This document shows, piece by piece, positions 1 to 9,202 of a stretch of 64,000 nucleotides of DNA; positions within the stretch are counted from its first letter, which is position 1; the number at the start of each line of letters is the position of its first letter. The notes beneath the pieces are model-generated. The model had not been told where the DNA came from. It did not search any database and worked only from the letters and a program-made list of their open reading frames with translations. A program made the translations under genes and the position numbers. Source of the stretch: Paenibacillus cookii (lineage in GTDB: Bacteria; Bacillota; Bacilli; Paenibacillales; Paenibacillaceae); the NCBI RefSeq assembly GCF_018333375.1, contig NZ_BORW01000002.1, positions 310,001 to 374,000 of the forward strand, in the 5' to 3' direction.

Positions 1-31
1 TATTTTTACTTTTTTTGGGTTTTACGGCATT

Positions 32-78
32 TTATAAGGGAAGGCTCCCCGCTTCTGCGGATGGGCCTTCCCTTATAA
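32..78 (-). terminator. Hairpin downstream of the GH30 xylanase gene
   Basis: A perfect 14-bp inverted repeat (32-45 and 65-78, arms TTATAAGGGAAGGC / GCCTTCCCTTATAA) encloses a 19-nt loop just past the stop codon of the xylanase gene. It is placed as a transcription terminator, but no clear U-run follows it on the minus strand, so it is a stable hairpin first and a terminator by inference. Confidence 0.55.
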
Positions 79-111
79 GCTTATAAAACATTGAATCCGC
101 TGCCTGCCGCG

Positions 112-1779
112 TTACGAACCTGGCGAAACGGTAACGCTGTCCATATTCGGCCCTTCCGTCCCGGTTGTAACGACTTTTAACGTGTTGATTCCGCTGTTCA
201 TGGATACTTGAATCGTTTGATTTCTCCAGGTGGACCAGCTGCCGGTCGCTGTAAACTCAGCATTGCTGATCGCTTTTGTCCCGTTGACGTAAACATCCAC
301 TTTTCTTGAACCGGATTCCAGCGCGTAACGAAAATTCACGTTTTTGGTTCCGGCCACTGCGCAATAAATACCGTTCCACTGAACGGCTGCGCCGGATGAG
401 GCATTAAAGTTAACGTATCCGGTGCCGTGATATCCGGGATTGACGGTTTCAACGACCGCCTCTGTCAATGTCGTGCCGCTTTCTGCTTCGTAAGTGCTGC
501 CGTTGCTGCCCAAGTCAACCACAAACGTGGTCACGCTCTGGGCTGGAAGCTGCGCCGTAAATGAATCTCCGGACGTATGAACAGACCCGGGGGCCAGATT
601 GCGGCCGGCGTCCGTCACCCATGAAGATACCTTGGATGCCGTTCCGTTTTGCAGGACGAAATGTTGGCTTTTGGCCGAAGTGCCCCTGTTGATCGCCACG
701 ACCACAACCTTGTTGTCGCCTTTATAGGCGGATGTATATACGTCGGTATCCGGATTCTCCGTTGCATCGATCCTCACGTAACCAGGGCGAACGAACTTGG
801 AGAAATGAGCCATGTTGTAACCCCGCTTGCTTATCGAACCATCCTCCTTGATCGGACCGTACTGCCTGCGGATATACCACCATACGTAAGCCTGAAAATC
901 CCCCTTGGCCATCGCTTTGTGAATATGATAGGAAACATCCAGCGCTTCCGGCCAACGATCCGCCGAATTATTATCGCTATTGGGGTAATAGACCTCCGTC
1001 ATCCAGAGATCCTTCCCCGCTCCTTTTTCTTTGAATAGAGGATAAGAAAAGTTGTCGAACGGAGTGCCGTACAGATGGGCGCCCAGAATATCCATGTTGG
1101 CAAGGGCCTGGGGATCATTCAGAATCGGGTCCGACATGTTTTTCAGATAAGAAAATGACTCGGGAGCGATTACCCGGCATTGGATGGACCCGGCATTTTC
1201 TTTCATAAAGCGAAGCATTTCTGCCGGCGTCCACCACGTCCAGGTATGCGCATAGTCAGGTTCGTTTTGGACCGAAATCGCATACAAATCGACGCCGTTA
1301 TTTTTCATATACGTAACAAAATCGTTGAGATACTGCGCATAGGCAGCGTATTTATCGTATCTGAGCCGTTTGGCCGATGTATCTCCGTTACGATTGAAGG
1401 TCTCGGTCATATCGCTTGGGGGATTCCAAGGTGAAGCAAAAACGATGGCTCCGCGCGCGATCGCGCTTTTGGCCGTTTCGACTTCCTTGCTCCACTGATT
1501 CCGATCTTCATCCACATGAATTCGTAAAACGGAGAAGCCCAATTGGTTGTCCCCGTTGCCAAATGCGGTTTCCCGTTGCGCTGCCGTCAAGTCTCCCGCC
1601 CATACCGGATGGTTGATTCCTCCGAACCCGCGGATCACTTGCTTCTCGGCGGCCAAATTGATCGTTGCATCGCTTGCCGCCAAAGCTTTGTTAGGTACCG
1701 ACACCGAAACGCTAAATATAAGTGACAACATCGTGCAGCATGCCAACCATGCGCAGACGGGTTTCTTAAACCGTGACAT
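112..1779 (-). CDS. xynC: Secreted GH30 glucuronoxylanase with C-terminal CBM6-like module
   Basis: Endo-xylanase that cleaves glucurono(arabino)xylan outside the cell. The 555-residue product starts with a long signal peptide (about 1-36, cleavage near ALAAS). Residues 37-425 form a GH30 barrel plus side beta-domain closely resembling Bacillus subtilis XynC. The acid/base Glu is E173 in VQNEPDY and the nucleophile E262 in LWMTEVYY. The conserved YVWWYIRR and SKRGYNMAHFSKFVRPGYVRID segments match the GH30_8 group, which recognises the glucuronic acid side chain. After a short linker, residues 430-555 look like a CBM6-type carbohydrate-binding module (YEAESGT start, ending in a SVTVSPG strand). 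AAGGAG lies 11 nt before ATG. It is monocistronic. This is the only clearly exported glycosidase here, so it probably feeds oligosaccharides to the intracellular enzymes encoded to its right. Confidence 0.93.
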   Translation of the reverse strand: MSRFKKPVCAWLACCTMLSLIFSVSVSVPNKALAASDATINLAAEKQVIRGFGGINHPVWAGDLTAAQRETAFGNGDNQLGFSVLRIHVDEDRNQWSKEVETAKSAIARGAIVFASPWNPPSDMTETFNRNGDTSAKRLRYDKYAAYAQYLNDFVTYMKNNGVDLYAISVQNEPDYAHTWTWWTPAEMLRFMKENAGSIQCRVIAPESFSYLKNMSDPILNDPQALANMDILGAHLYGTPFDNFSYPLFKEKGAGKDLWMTEVYYPNSDNNSADRWPEALDVSYHIHKAMAKGDFQAYVWWYIRRQYGPIKEDGSISKRGYNMAHFSKFVRPGYVRIDATENPDTDVYTSAYKGDNKVVVVAINRGTSAKSQHFVLQNGTASKVSSWVTDAGRNLAPGSVHTSGDSFTAQLPAQSVTTFVVDLGSNGSTYEAESGTTLTEAVVETVNPGYHGTGYVNFNASSGAAVQWNGIYCAVAGTKNVNFRYALESGSRKVDVYVNGTKAISNAEFTATGSWSTWRNQTIQVSMNSGINTLKVVTTGTEGPNMDSVTVSPGS

Positions 1780-1920
1780 CTTGTTATCATCTCCTTATAC
1801 ATCGTCGTCTCGCTAATACGATCACTGCGCGAACATGATTTCATGGGAAGCCCTGCGACCACCCCGGTCCTTGACGGATCCGTTCGTCTCTCCTAGTCAT
1901 GCAACGTTTTATGCGACGTT

Positions 1921-2745
1921 CTAGTTCCACTTCATTTCTTGTTCAGCCAGCAGCCGTTTGATGGCTTTGGCGGCTACCACGAACAATTCGGGTTTGCCAA
2001 GTCCCGCATATCTTCCGGTTGCCTGCAGGTGCGGTTCCAAAGACATGAATCCGGAATATCCCGTCCGCTTCAGTTCTTGGAGAAGCAAATGCATTTGACC
2101 GTCTCCCTCGCCGGCAGGGACAACCGTGCCCTTGTCCATGAGTGCATCCTTGACATGAATATACGAAATATAATCGGCCAGCAGCGGGTAGGCCTCGGAC
2201 ACGGGTTTTACCTTGCACTGCACGAAATTCGCGGGATCGAAAGCCGCCCTCAAGCCGGGCGATGAAACCGCCTCCAAGATGTCCCGGCAGCGTTCCCCCG
2301 TATCGCCGTAAATATGGCTTTCATTCTCATGGAGCAAAACGATTCCGGCGTCATTCGCCAGCCGAACGAGCCGTTTCATGCGGCCGAATACTTCCTCGCG
2401 GAATGTTTCATGTTCTCCGTCCGGAATATAGAAGGAAAATATGCGGACAAACTTGGCTTGAAAAAACTTTGCCAACCGTATGGCATGCGCGGCATCCGCA
2501 AAATGAGAATCAAAATCGTCGGTAATTTTGATTTTTCCTAAGGGAGAGCCGATCGAGGAAACGCCGAATCCCCGCCGGTTCAGACGTTCTTTGATCTTTG
2601 CCGCTTCCTCTTCGGTTAAGTTCATTACGTTTTTTCCCCAGACCCCTCGCAGCTCCAGGTAACGGATATGTTCCGATTCGAGCACGTCCAGCTGCTCTTC
2701 CAAATCGGAAGAAATCTCGTCCGCGAATCCGGTTAAGGTAACCAT
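1921..2745 (-). CDS. Sugar phosphate isomerase/epimerase family TIM-barrel protein
   Basis: A 274-residue cytoplasmic protein of the xylose-isomerase-like TIM-barrel family (AP-endonuclease family 2, COG1082). Visible hallmarks are the N-terminal VTLTGFADEIS strand, a central LLHENESHIYGDT metal-ligand segment, AAFDPANFVQC, YIHVKDAL and a terminal GFMSLEPHL strand; the Glu, Asp and His residues in these strands are the usual divalent-metal ligands. Members interconvert keto/aldo sugars or act on inositol-type intermediates, and the exact substrate cannot be read from sequence. AAAGGGGG lies 8 nt before ATG. The gene is divergent from an AraC regulator at 2842, the likely local regulator, in a carbohydrate-utilisation neighbourhood. 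Confidence 0.85.
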   Translation of the reverse strand: MVTLTGFADEISSDLEEQLDVLESEHIRYLELRGVWGKNVMNLTEEEAAKIKERLNRRGFGVSSIGSPLGKIKITDDFDSHFADAAHAIRLAKFFQAKFVRIFSFYIPDGEHETFREEVFGRMKRLVRLANDAGIVLLHENESHIYGDTGERCRDILEAVSSPGLRAAFDPANFVQCKVKPVSEAYPLLADYISYIHVKDALMDKGTVVPAGEGDGQMHLLLQELKRTGYSGFMSLEPHLQATGRYAGLGKPELFVVAAKAIKRLLAEQEMKWN

Positions 2746-2791
2746 GCAAAAAACCCCCTTTATTGAGAGCGCAATGAATTGCTTTTTTCTC

Positions 2792-2819
2792 TTGAAATTT
2801 TTGGAGCGGAATCTATGAT
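2792..2819 (+). promoter_or_regulatory. Putative sigma-A promoter for the AraC gene at 2842
   Basis: TTGAAA at 2792-2797 and TATGAT at 2814-2819 are separated by 16 bp, and the RBS follows within 10 nt of the -10 box. It lies in the divergent interval between the isomerase-like gene and the regulator. Confidence 0.45.
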
Positions 2820-2841
2820 TAGCTTATAGGAGGCGGTGTCC

Positions 2842-3648
2842 TTGGAAATCGAGCATCATCCCCATCTTGTTCCGAATATTTTTCTGTTCATTGACCGCAG
2901 ATGCTTTCCCGAGTGGACGATCCAAAAAGCGAAAATCGATTTTCATGATCTGACGTTCGTGGTAGACGGCATGGCGAATTACTATATTAATGGAGAAAAA
3001 TTCACTGCGGAAGCAGGCGACCTTGTGTACGTCCCGGAAGGAAGCATCAGGGAAGCCCATACGTTCAAGGAGTTCCCCATGCATTCGTATCCGTTCAACT
3101 TTTTTTGGGCCGAACCGTATAATCATGTTCATCTCCCGTTCAAAGGCGTCACAAAAAAAGTGATCACCAAGGAGATTCTGGGGTATATACGTGAATTCAA
3201 CCATGTATGGATGAGCAAGCAGCCGTTTTACCATATCCAAGCGCGCGCCTTGTTCGAACTCATCCTCCACCGTCTGCTCAGCAACCATTACCGCCAAGCG
3301 CCCATGCCGATGGATCCGCGGATCAAAAAATTAACCGAATACATTTCAGAGCACTACTCGGAAAATCTCTCGATCGCCGAATTGGCGGAATGGCTGCAGC
3401 TGCACCCCGTATATTTGGGCAGGCTCTTTAAGCAGAGTACCGGTACGACGATCAAGGAGTATGTCAAACGCATTCGCATCAACAATGCCGAAATGATGCT
3501 GTCATCCGGCGATTTTACGGTAAAAAACGCGGCGGAGATGTGCGGAATTGACGATATTTATTATTTCAGCAAGTTGTTCAAGGAAATGAAGGGCTATCCT
3601 CCATCCGCGGCCAGGAAACAGGCGGGGCAGAAGCACCTCCTTGAATGA
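2842..3648 (+). CDS. AraC family transcriptional regulator
   Basis: DNA-binding regulator with an N-terminal cupin-type sugar-sensing domain (AGDLVYVPEGS is a typical cupin strand, first 130 residues) and a C-terminal double helix-turn-helix (about the last 95 residues; HPVYLGRLFKQSTG and DDIYYFSKLFKEMKGYPPS are the two recognition-helix signatures). The start is taken as TTG at 2842: the AGGAGG at 2828-2833 is 8 nt from it but only 2 nt from the upstream in-frame GTG at 2836. It is divergent from the TIM-barrel isomerase-like gene and probably controls it or the solute-binding gene downstream. The effector is unknown. Confidence 0.9.
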   Translation: MEIEHHPHLVPNIFLFIDRRCFPEWTIQKAKIDFHDLTFVVDGMANYYINGEKFTAEAGDLVYVPEGSIREAHTFKEFPMHSYPFNFFWAEPYNHVHLPFKGVTKKVITKEILGYIREFNHVWMSKQPFYHIQARALFELILHRLLSNHYRQAPMPMDPRIKKLTEYISEHYSENLSIAELAEWLQLHPVYLGRLFKQSTGTTIKEYVKRIRINNAEMMLSSGDFTVKNAAEMCGIDDIYYFSKLFKEMKGYPPSAARKQAGQKHLLE

Positions 3649-3675
3649 GGAGCCCCCGCCTCAGTTATTTTCTTA
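3621..3675 (+). terminator. Terminator after the AraC gene
   Basis: GGCGGGG (3621-3627) pairs with CCCCGCC (3654-3660) and an inner CCTC/GAGG pair extends the stem; GTTATTTTCTT follows. The hairpin includes the end of the coding sequence. Confidence 0.5.
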
Positions 3676-3698
3676 TGTGGAGACGGTATGCATAATCG

Positions 3699-5072
3699 CT
3701 ACTTTTTCCAAACTTCATCGATCGAAGCCTGGAACGGCTCTTTATATTTCCCGATGACCGTGGAAACGGAATTTCCTTCCAGGATTTCTCCGACAAGTTC
3801 GTAATAAGGCATGGAAGGATACCCGTCTTTGCCGTCGACGACGTTGATGACTTCCCCTGCTATTTTGGCATTGTGGATATCGTCTTCGTTTTTGAACAAC
3901 GTTTCGAGCGTTGACTGTTTCGGGTAATCGTAGATGGACTCGATATCGTTGATTTTTTCATAGATATAAACCAGTTGCTCGGGATGTTCGACCGCCTTCG
4001 GAATCGTCAAGTAATTGGGAATCGTAAGATGGGAGCGGTATTCCGTGGCGCTCGGTCCCTTAGGAAAAGGCAGAAATCCGATATCCAAATCGGGCATATC
4101 CTTTTTAAACCCATCCATTTCGTAATCGCTTCCGGCATACATCAGCGTGTTTCCTTGGCGGAAAAATTGGCCGGGTTCGGTCCAATCTCCCCCTTCCGTA
4201 GGCCTGGCGATATGTTCCGTTGCGAGGCGGGAGATGAAGTCTAAGGTTTCTTTCGTTTTGGGATCTTCAAGATTTTGTTTGCCCTCTGAAACGAGATTCG
4301 CGTCGTTGGCCGCCAAAGCCTGCACTAAGATCGAAGCGGAAGCGAGCCCCCATATGTCCAGCTTGCCGTCATTGTTTGTGTCTTTGTTCGCCTCTTTTGC
4401 GGCTTGGATGAACGTCTCCCAATTCCAGTTATTTTCGTTCACGTATTCCTGCAGCGGCTTGAGGCCGAGTTTCCCCATCAAGGTCCGGTTATAAAAAATG
4501 CCCGATGAAGCGCCGTTGATGCCTGCCCTGAAGCCGTAGCCCCTGCCCTCAAACTGTGAATAATCGTTCGTGTACTGCTGAATAAACACGTTCTGATTTT
4601 TTGTATATTCATCCACCGGCGAAAATAAATCCTGCTTCACGAGCGTCGGAATCATCCAAGGTCTGGCCATCCGGATGATGTCGCCGATCGGCTCTCCCGC
4701 CAGCAGGGATGACGTCACTTTATTCACGTACTCGCTGTAGTCGATCATGACGTATTCCATTTTAAAGTTGTGCTTTTTCATGAGTTCGTCCAGGTTTTGC
4801 TTCTTCTTGATGTTGTCCGGATTATCTTCCTTGATCGATTCGTCGTACCAGGATACCCATTTGATCGTCCGGCCGCCCATGTCGAAATCCATTTCCGACG
4901 TGTTGCTTTCTTCTTTATCATCCGGCTTCGCGGGCGCATCCGTGCTTCCCCCGGCGGAATTCCCGCCGCTTGCATCCGGGTTGGCCGCGCCTCCTCCCGA
5001 ACCGCTGCTGCAAGAGGCCATCAGGACTAGAATCAAACACCATACCAGCACCATCGACTTACGCTTCCTCAT
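3699..5072 (-). CDS. ABC sugar transporter solute-binding lipoprotein (orphan)
   Basis: Extracellular carbohydrate-binding lipoprotein of the family-1 solute-binding type, 457 residues. The signal peptide ends in a lipobox with Cys21 (LMAS-C), followed by a Gly/Ser/Asp-rich linker. Motifs such as RQGNTLMYAGSDYEMDGFK and YLTIPKAVEHPEQLVYIYEKI are typical of this fold. The start is set at 5072 because AAAGGGGGG lies 6 nt upstream; an in-frame ATG 33 nt further upstream has no good RBS. No permease or ATPase gene adjoins it, so it must borrow membrane subunits encoded elsewhere, possibly the LplB/LplC-type pair at 23.6-25.5 kb (inference). A partial catabolite-response-like element (core TGAAAGCGCT, 5111-5120 on the minus strand) lies about 40 bp upstream. 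Confidence 0.88.
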   Translation of the reverse strand: MRKRKSMVLVWCLILVLMASCSSGSGGGAANPDASGGNSAGGSTDAPAKPDDKEESNTSEMDFDMGGRTIKWVSWYDESIKEDNPDNIKKKQNLDELMKKHNFKMEYVMIDYSEYVNKVTSSLLAGEPIGDIIRMARPWMIPTLVKQDLFSPVDEYTKNQNVFIQQYTNDYSQFEGRGYGFRAGINGASSGIFYNRTLMGKLGLKPLQEYVNENNWNWETFIQAAKEANKDTNNDGKLDIWGLASASILVQALAANDANLVSEGKQNLEDPKTKETLDFISRLATEHIARPTEGGDWTEPGQFFRQGNTLMYAGSDYEMDGFKKDMPDLDIGFLPFPKGPSATEYRSHLTIPNYLTIPKAVEHPEQLVYIYEKINDIESIYDYPKQSTLETLFKNEDDIHNAKIAGEVINVVDGKDGYPSMPYYELVGEILEGNSVSTVIGKYKEPFQASIDEVWKK

Positions 5073-5306
5073 AAATACCCCCCTTTGGATCTCGCTGCAC
5101 TTCAAAGTACAGCGCTTTCAAAAAATGAGCTTGCACGCGCATGCCAAAACGATGAATGCAACAATCGGTTCCGAAGCCGGCGGTTCCTGATGAAACTGCA
5201 AGCCCATGGATCATGTTAAATGGATTTCCGGAAAACAACCATAGAGAATCTAAATGGCATTTGTAAGTTTTAAACATGATTTCGGGCTGCAGCGACGGTG
5301 CCCCAA

Positions 5307-5342
5307 ATAAAAAAGAAGCCTATCCATCAAAGGAGAGGCTTC
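5307..5342 (-). terminator. Intrinsic terminator of the SGNH hydrolase gene
   Basis: On the minus strand GAAGCCTCTCC pairs with GGATAGGCTTC across a 6-nt loop and is followed by TTTTTTATTT, a canonical rho-independent structure 18 nt after the stop of the hydrolase gene. Confidence 0.85.
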
Positions 5343-5359
5343 CTTCTCCGTGACTGATC

Positions 5360-6661
5360 TTACGGCACGTAACCAAACCCCAAAATGGTAAAACGTTGAT
5401 GTTCGCTGCCCTCGGCCATGCCAATCTCCACCGTATGCTCCTTTGATTCCTGCTCATCAACCAAAATCACCGCGTTACAGTGGGTCCAGTTTATTTCATG
5501 CGGATCGGCGAACATCTTATGCTGCCCGTCCACCCGAATCTCGGCGGTTCCGAATTCGCTGCTTCCCGAGTCTTTGAATACGAGAATGAGGCGCTTGCTC
5601 CGGAGGGTCATGCTGAAATGGCCGTCTCCCGATTCGGCCGTATGCATCCAGTTATAGGGAAACTGGGGCGTGCCGTCATCATGGTCGTCCATTTCGGCGA
5701 GCTGCAGATCCGTATCGGTCTCCCGGAAACCGCCGGGATCGATCCGGGCGACGCTATTACCGTTCAGGCGATCGAGCAGCCGGGTGTGAACGTAATCACG
5801 GCCGATCAACGGCGGCTTATCGGTCGCGATATCCTCCGCGTCCGGAACAGACCGGTCCGTGACTTCGAACAGCCAGTCCAGGCAATCCGCCATGATTTGA
5901 TGCCCGCTATTCGTCGGATGATAGATATCATAAAAAAACTGCCTTTTGGAGATGACGCCTCCTTGGTCCCTGGTCAAACGGAACTGCTCCACGACGGCAT
6001 CCTTGATGCTGACCATGGGAAGGTCGTAATGCCACCCGACCGGAGCCAGCCGATCCTGAAGATTCCAGTCGTTCAGAAACACGCTGAACAGCAAAATTAC
6101 GGCAGGCTGGCCGGGGCCGTCAAGCGCCTTGAGCACCAAGCTTTCGTAGCAATTCCCCCGCGTTTCGTCGCCGGCGTCATTGACGGCAAACTCCACGACC
6201 ACGATATCCGGATTCTCCTTGCCGTCCCGGAGCACATCCCGATCGTAACGGACGATCCCCAGCTCCGACGGCGTGCCGCCTACCCCCGCTTTGATGAAAC
6301 GGACCGAACGTCCCTCGGAGGAGGAGGCGAACCGCTTCCTAAAGAGCTCGTACGACCTGTAAGCATAACAATTTACGGGAAGCGGGACGGCCCCGGCGCC
6401 ATGGGTTATGGAACCGCCGATATAGGCGATGGTCACCGGCTCGCCTCTCTTCGCTTTTTCGATGGCCGCTTTCAATCGCTTATTGTTGCCCCGATTCAGC
6501 AGAGATTTGGCGATCATGTCACGGTAGGACTGCGATGCAAAGTCAACCGGGGGATCGATCACGGCTTCAGGAGTTGGATCACCCTCATGCAAGTATTCAG
6601 GGTCCCGCGGTGCCGCCGGACCTCCCGAGTCGTTCATGGATATGGCTGAATGGTCGGTCAT
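5360..6661 (-). CDS. SGNH/GDSL-type esterase
   Basis: A 433-residue cytoplasmic hydrolase of the SGNH superfamily, which includes carbohydrate acetylesterases. Block I is YIGGSITHG with nucleophile Ser84; a later FAVNDAGDE supplies the Asn block; IYHPTNSGHQIM supplies the Asp/His pair. The C-terminal 140 residues form a beta-rich domain (LILVFKDSGSSEFG, RVDGQ) seen in larger polysaccharide-linked SGNH proteins. The start at 6661 is chosen for GAAGGGAG 7 nt upstream rather than an in-frame ATG 45 nt earlier. It has no signal peptide. With the carboxylesterase at 7658 and the secreted xylanase it fits removal of acetyl or other acyl decorations from imported oligosaccharides (inference). Confidence 0.82.
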   Translation of the reverse strand: MTDHSAISMNDSGGPAAPRDPEYLHEGDPTPEAVIDPPVDFASQSYRDMIAKSLLNRGNNKRLKAAIEKAKRGEPVTIAYIGGSITHGAGAVPLPVNCYAYRSYELFRKRFASSSEGRSVRFIKAGVGGTPSELGIVRYDRDVLRDGKENPDIVVVEFAVNDAGDETRGNCYESLVLKALDGPGQPAVILLFSVFLNDWNLQDRLAPVGWHYDLPMVSIKDAVVEQFRLTRDQGGVISKRQFFYDIYHPTNSGHQIMADCLDWLFEVTDRSVPDAEDIATDKPPLIGRDYVHTRLLDRLNGNSVARIDPGGFRETDTDLQLAEMDDHDDGTPQFPYNWMHTAESGDGHFSMTLRSKRLILVFKDSGSSEFGTAEIRVDGQHKMFADPHEINWTHCNAVILVDEQESKEHTVEIGMAEGSEHQRFTILGFGYVP

Positions 6662-6874
6662 AGGAATTCTCCCTTCTTTGTTATTCAATGGGAGCAGATT
6701 CTGCATTTCGATATGATATTATGACGGGCCGTGAAGCCCAAACGCAATTCGCATCTCTTTACATCCTCGCCCGATGTTTACTCTTTGCCGGTTTTGGGGC
6801 CATGCGCACCTCTATCGTTCCTATTTTCCTCGATATGGTATAGTAGAGACATCATTCCACAGGGGGGATAAGGA

Positions 6875-7639
6875 TTGGCCCATATTCATTTTGTCGAGTG
6901 CAACACGACGCACCCGGGCAACTTTGTGATCGATGTTCCTATGGGTTATCACTGGCTCCTTGTCATCACCAAAACTCCCGCGCTGTTCTGGGTCAATGGA
7001 GATCTGAAGGAATATCCTTCGCATAGCGCTATTCTCTACCGCCCGCAGCAGAAGGTTTATTATCGGGCATGCGCCGATCAATTCATCAACGACTGGATCC
7101 GCTTCGAATCCAACGAACCCTATATTACCGAATCGCCGCTGCCGCTCGGAGTCCCTTTTGCCCTGGATGATCCGGACTATTGCCACAAGCTGCTTGAACT
7201 GTTGACCATCGAACACAACTTTCACCGGGATTACAAGGCATCCTCCATCGACTGTTTGCTGCGAACGCTGTTCAACAAGCTGCTCGAATCTTATTTCCAT
7301 GAACCCGTCACGCCTCAGTACTATAACTTGTTGAAACTTCGTACCGCGATCCAGAACGATCCGGGCGATTACTGGACGATTGCGAAAATGGCGGATGATC
7401 TCGGAATCAGCCCGGGCTATCTGCAAAGCATCTACAAAAAAACATTTAAAGTCACCTGCATGGAAGACGTCATCAACAGCCGAATCCGGTTGGCCAAAGA
7501 ATATTTAATTCACAGCACCCAAAGCATTGCCGATATCGCTTCCCGATGCGGTTATCAAAATGTCGAGCACTTCTGCAGGCAGTTCAAACAGATGACAGGC
7601 TATACGCCAAGAAAATTCCAACAGCAGGCAAAGGGTTAA
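6875..7639 (+). CDS. AraC family transcriptional regulator
   Basis: A 254-residue regulator with an N-terminal cupin-like sensing half and a C-terminal AraC DNA-binding domain (MADDLGISPGYLQSIYKK and GYQNVEHFCRQFKQMTGYTPRKF are its two HTH signatures). TTG at 6875 is the start: GGGGGG at 6862-6867 is 7 nt upstream and no ATG is positioned. It is divergent from the SGNH hydrolase gene and convergent with the carboxylesterase gene, so it is the probable regulator of one or both. Confidence 0.9.
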   Translation: MAHIHFVECNTTHPGNFVIDVPMGYHWLLVITKTPALFWVNGDLKEYPSHSAILYRPQQKVYYRACADQFINDWIRFESNEPYITESPLPLGVPFALDDPDYCHKLLELLTIEHNFHRDYKASSIDCLLRTLFNKLLESYFHEPVTPQYYNLLKLRTAIQNDPGDYWTIAKMADDLGISPGYLQSIYKKTFKVTCMEDVINSRIRLAKEYLIHSTQSIADIASRCGYQNVEHFCRQFKQMTGYTPRKFQQQAKG

Positions 7640-7657
7640 CATTCGGCTTTCCCCTTG

Positions 7658-9202
7658 CTATACCTCCGGTTGCAGAGCGGACCCGTTTTTCTTGAAATAT
7701 TGGTGCACCAGAAATTTCATGATCTCGCTTGGGGGTTCTTTGCAAAATTCGGCCCGATCGGCAAAAAGCATGCCATACGGGGCTTCGGGGGTATAAGGCT
7801 CCCATCTCGGCAGCTCCTCTCCCGTCGAATCCAGCCCGTTCGGGTCTCCGGTACGGATGAAGTTGGCCCAGTAATTGCACATCTGGCGGGCCAAATCGTA
7901 ATGTTTGCCGACAAACGGCCGCCAGCATTTCGCCAGCGTTTCGAAGAAAAACCAGAGATCCACCGAGTGGAAGGTGCCCGGATGATCCCAGCCCGGGATT
8001 TCGGCATCAAAATTGTAATAATACAACGGAGTGCCGGAACCGTTCTCGGCATTGGCCTGCGCGGCGATCCGGATCGCATATTCGATGCTGCTCACCGAGG
8101 CCTTCTGCCGGCTCTCCTCCACGTTGGCCGATGGTGCGCCACACAGCTTCAGGAACGCCTCTGCGTCGTCTCCGAACATGTCTTCGGCCAGCTGCTTGAA
8201 TTCTTCAGGTGTATGGACATCCGGAACGCTGAAAAATTCGGAGGACGTGTGGCCAAACATGACCGGCACGTTCCAGCGCTTGTTCTCAAGGAACAATTCA
8301 AACGGGCTGCCTACGCTAAACACCTGGTCAGCGACGGTGCCCCAGAATCCCTTGTACTGCACAGCCTTGTCGCGGAGAGTGACGGCATCCAGCTGCCGGG
8401 CTTCCGCAAGCGAAGATACGCCAAGGTATTCAAAAAATTTTACGCCATCCTGTTCGGCCTCAGCCAATTGATTTCGAAGCGGGGGCACGCGAGTCCCCGG
8501 ATACAGCTTCGTATAGATTCCGCTTTGAATGATCGCTTTCTGAAAAAGCCCCTCATTCTGAGGCGAAGTCAGCTGGGTCATCACGCTGCCGCCGCCGGCG
8601 GACTGACCGCCGATCGTGATGTTGTCCGGGTCGCCGCCGAAAGCCGCGATATTACGCTTGACCCATCTTGTGGCCGCCTGTTGGTCGAGATGGCCGAAGT
8701 TAGCCGGTGCTTCGGGCGCTTCCGCCGTAATTTCCGGATGGCATAAAAAACCGAACACATTGAGGCGATAATTGATCGTGACGACCACGATCCCTCTTCT
8801 GGCAATGCGTTCACCGTCGAACTCCATTTCAGCCGTATGGCCGACCTGAAGACCTCCGCCAAAATACCATACATAGACCGGCAGCTTCTCATCGGTACGT
8901 TTGGCCGGTGTCCATACGTTCAGGTAGAGACAGTCCTCGTCCATGGCGATGTCCGGTTCCACGGCCCATTCCCGGGTATAGATATTGTTTTCGTCGATCT
9001 CCTGCCTTACCTGCATCGAGATCGGCGCGAATTCGTACGCCTTAAGCACGCCATCCCAGTCCTGGGCGGGCTGTGGGGCACGCCACCGGTTGTCGCCTAC
9101 GGGAGGGGCGGCGAATGGGATGCCCTTGAAACTTGTGATTCTGGGGTCGGCTGCCGGCAGTCCCTGAACCAACCCGTTTTCCACTTGCACGATTCGAAGC
9201 AT
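7658..9202 (-). CDS. Type-B carboxylesterase (para-nitrobenzyl esterase family)
   Basis: A 514-residue alpha/beta hydrolase. Diagnostic features in order are the FKGIPFAAPPVG N-terminal motif, EDCLYLNVWTPA at about 90-100, an oxyanion-hole segment YFGGGLQVG in place of the usual HGGG, the nucleophile elbow GGQSAGGGS with Ser201, and a late GTFHSVDLWFFF carrying the catalytic His. The start is placed at 9202 (MLRIVQVENG) because AAGGGAG lies 8 nt upstream; about 52 in-frame residues before it look non-coding. It hydrolyses carboxylic esters; next to SGNH, GH95 and sulfatase genes it may deacylate plant oligosaccharides (inference). It has no signal peptide. Confidence 0.9.
   Translation of the reverse strand: MLRIVQVENGLVQGLPAADPRITSFKGIPFAAPPVGDNRWRAPQPAQDWDGVLKAYEFAPISMQVRQEIDENNIYTREWAVEPDIAMDEDCLYLNVWTPAKRTDEKLPVYVWYFGGGLQVGHTAEMEFDGERIARRGIVVVTINYRLNVFGFLCHPEITAEAPEAPANFGHLDQQAATRWVKRNIAAFGGDPDNITIGGQSAGGGSVMTQLTSPQNEGLFQKAIIQSGIYTKLYPGTRVPPLRNQLAEAEQDGVKFFEYLGVSSLAEARQLDAVTLRDKAVQYKGFWGTVADQVFSVGSPFELFLENKRWNVPVMFGHTSSEFFSVPDVHTPEEFKQLAEDMFGDDAEAFLKLCGAPSANVEESRQKASVSSIEYAIRIAAQANAENGSGTPLYYYNFDAEIPGWDHPGTFHSVDLWFFFETLAKCWRPFVGKHYDLARQMCNYWANFIRTGDPNGLDSTGEELPRWEPYTPEAPYGMLFADRAEFCKEPPSEIMKFLVHQYFKKNGSALQPEV

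Noticed and set aside
5480..6649. Long plus-strand open frame opposite the SGNH hydrolase gene
   Set aside because: Low-complexity shadow of a clear gene on the other strand, with no RBS or recognisable domains; the same applies to long antisense frames opposite the GH95, SBP, MFS and EamA genes.
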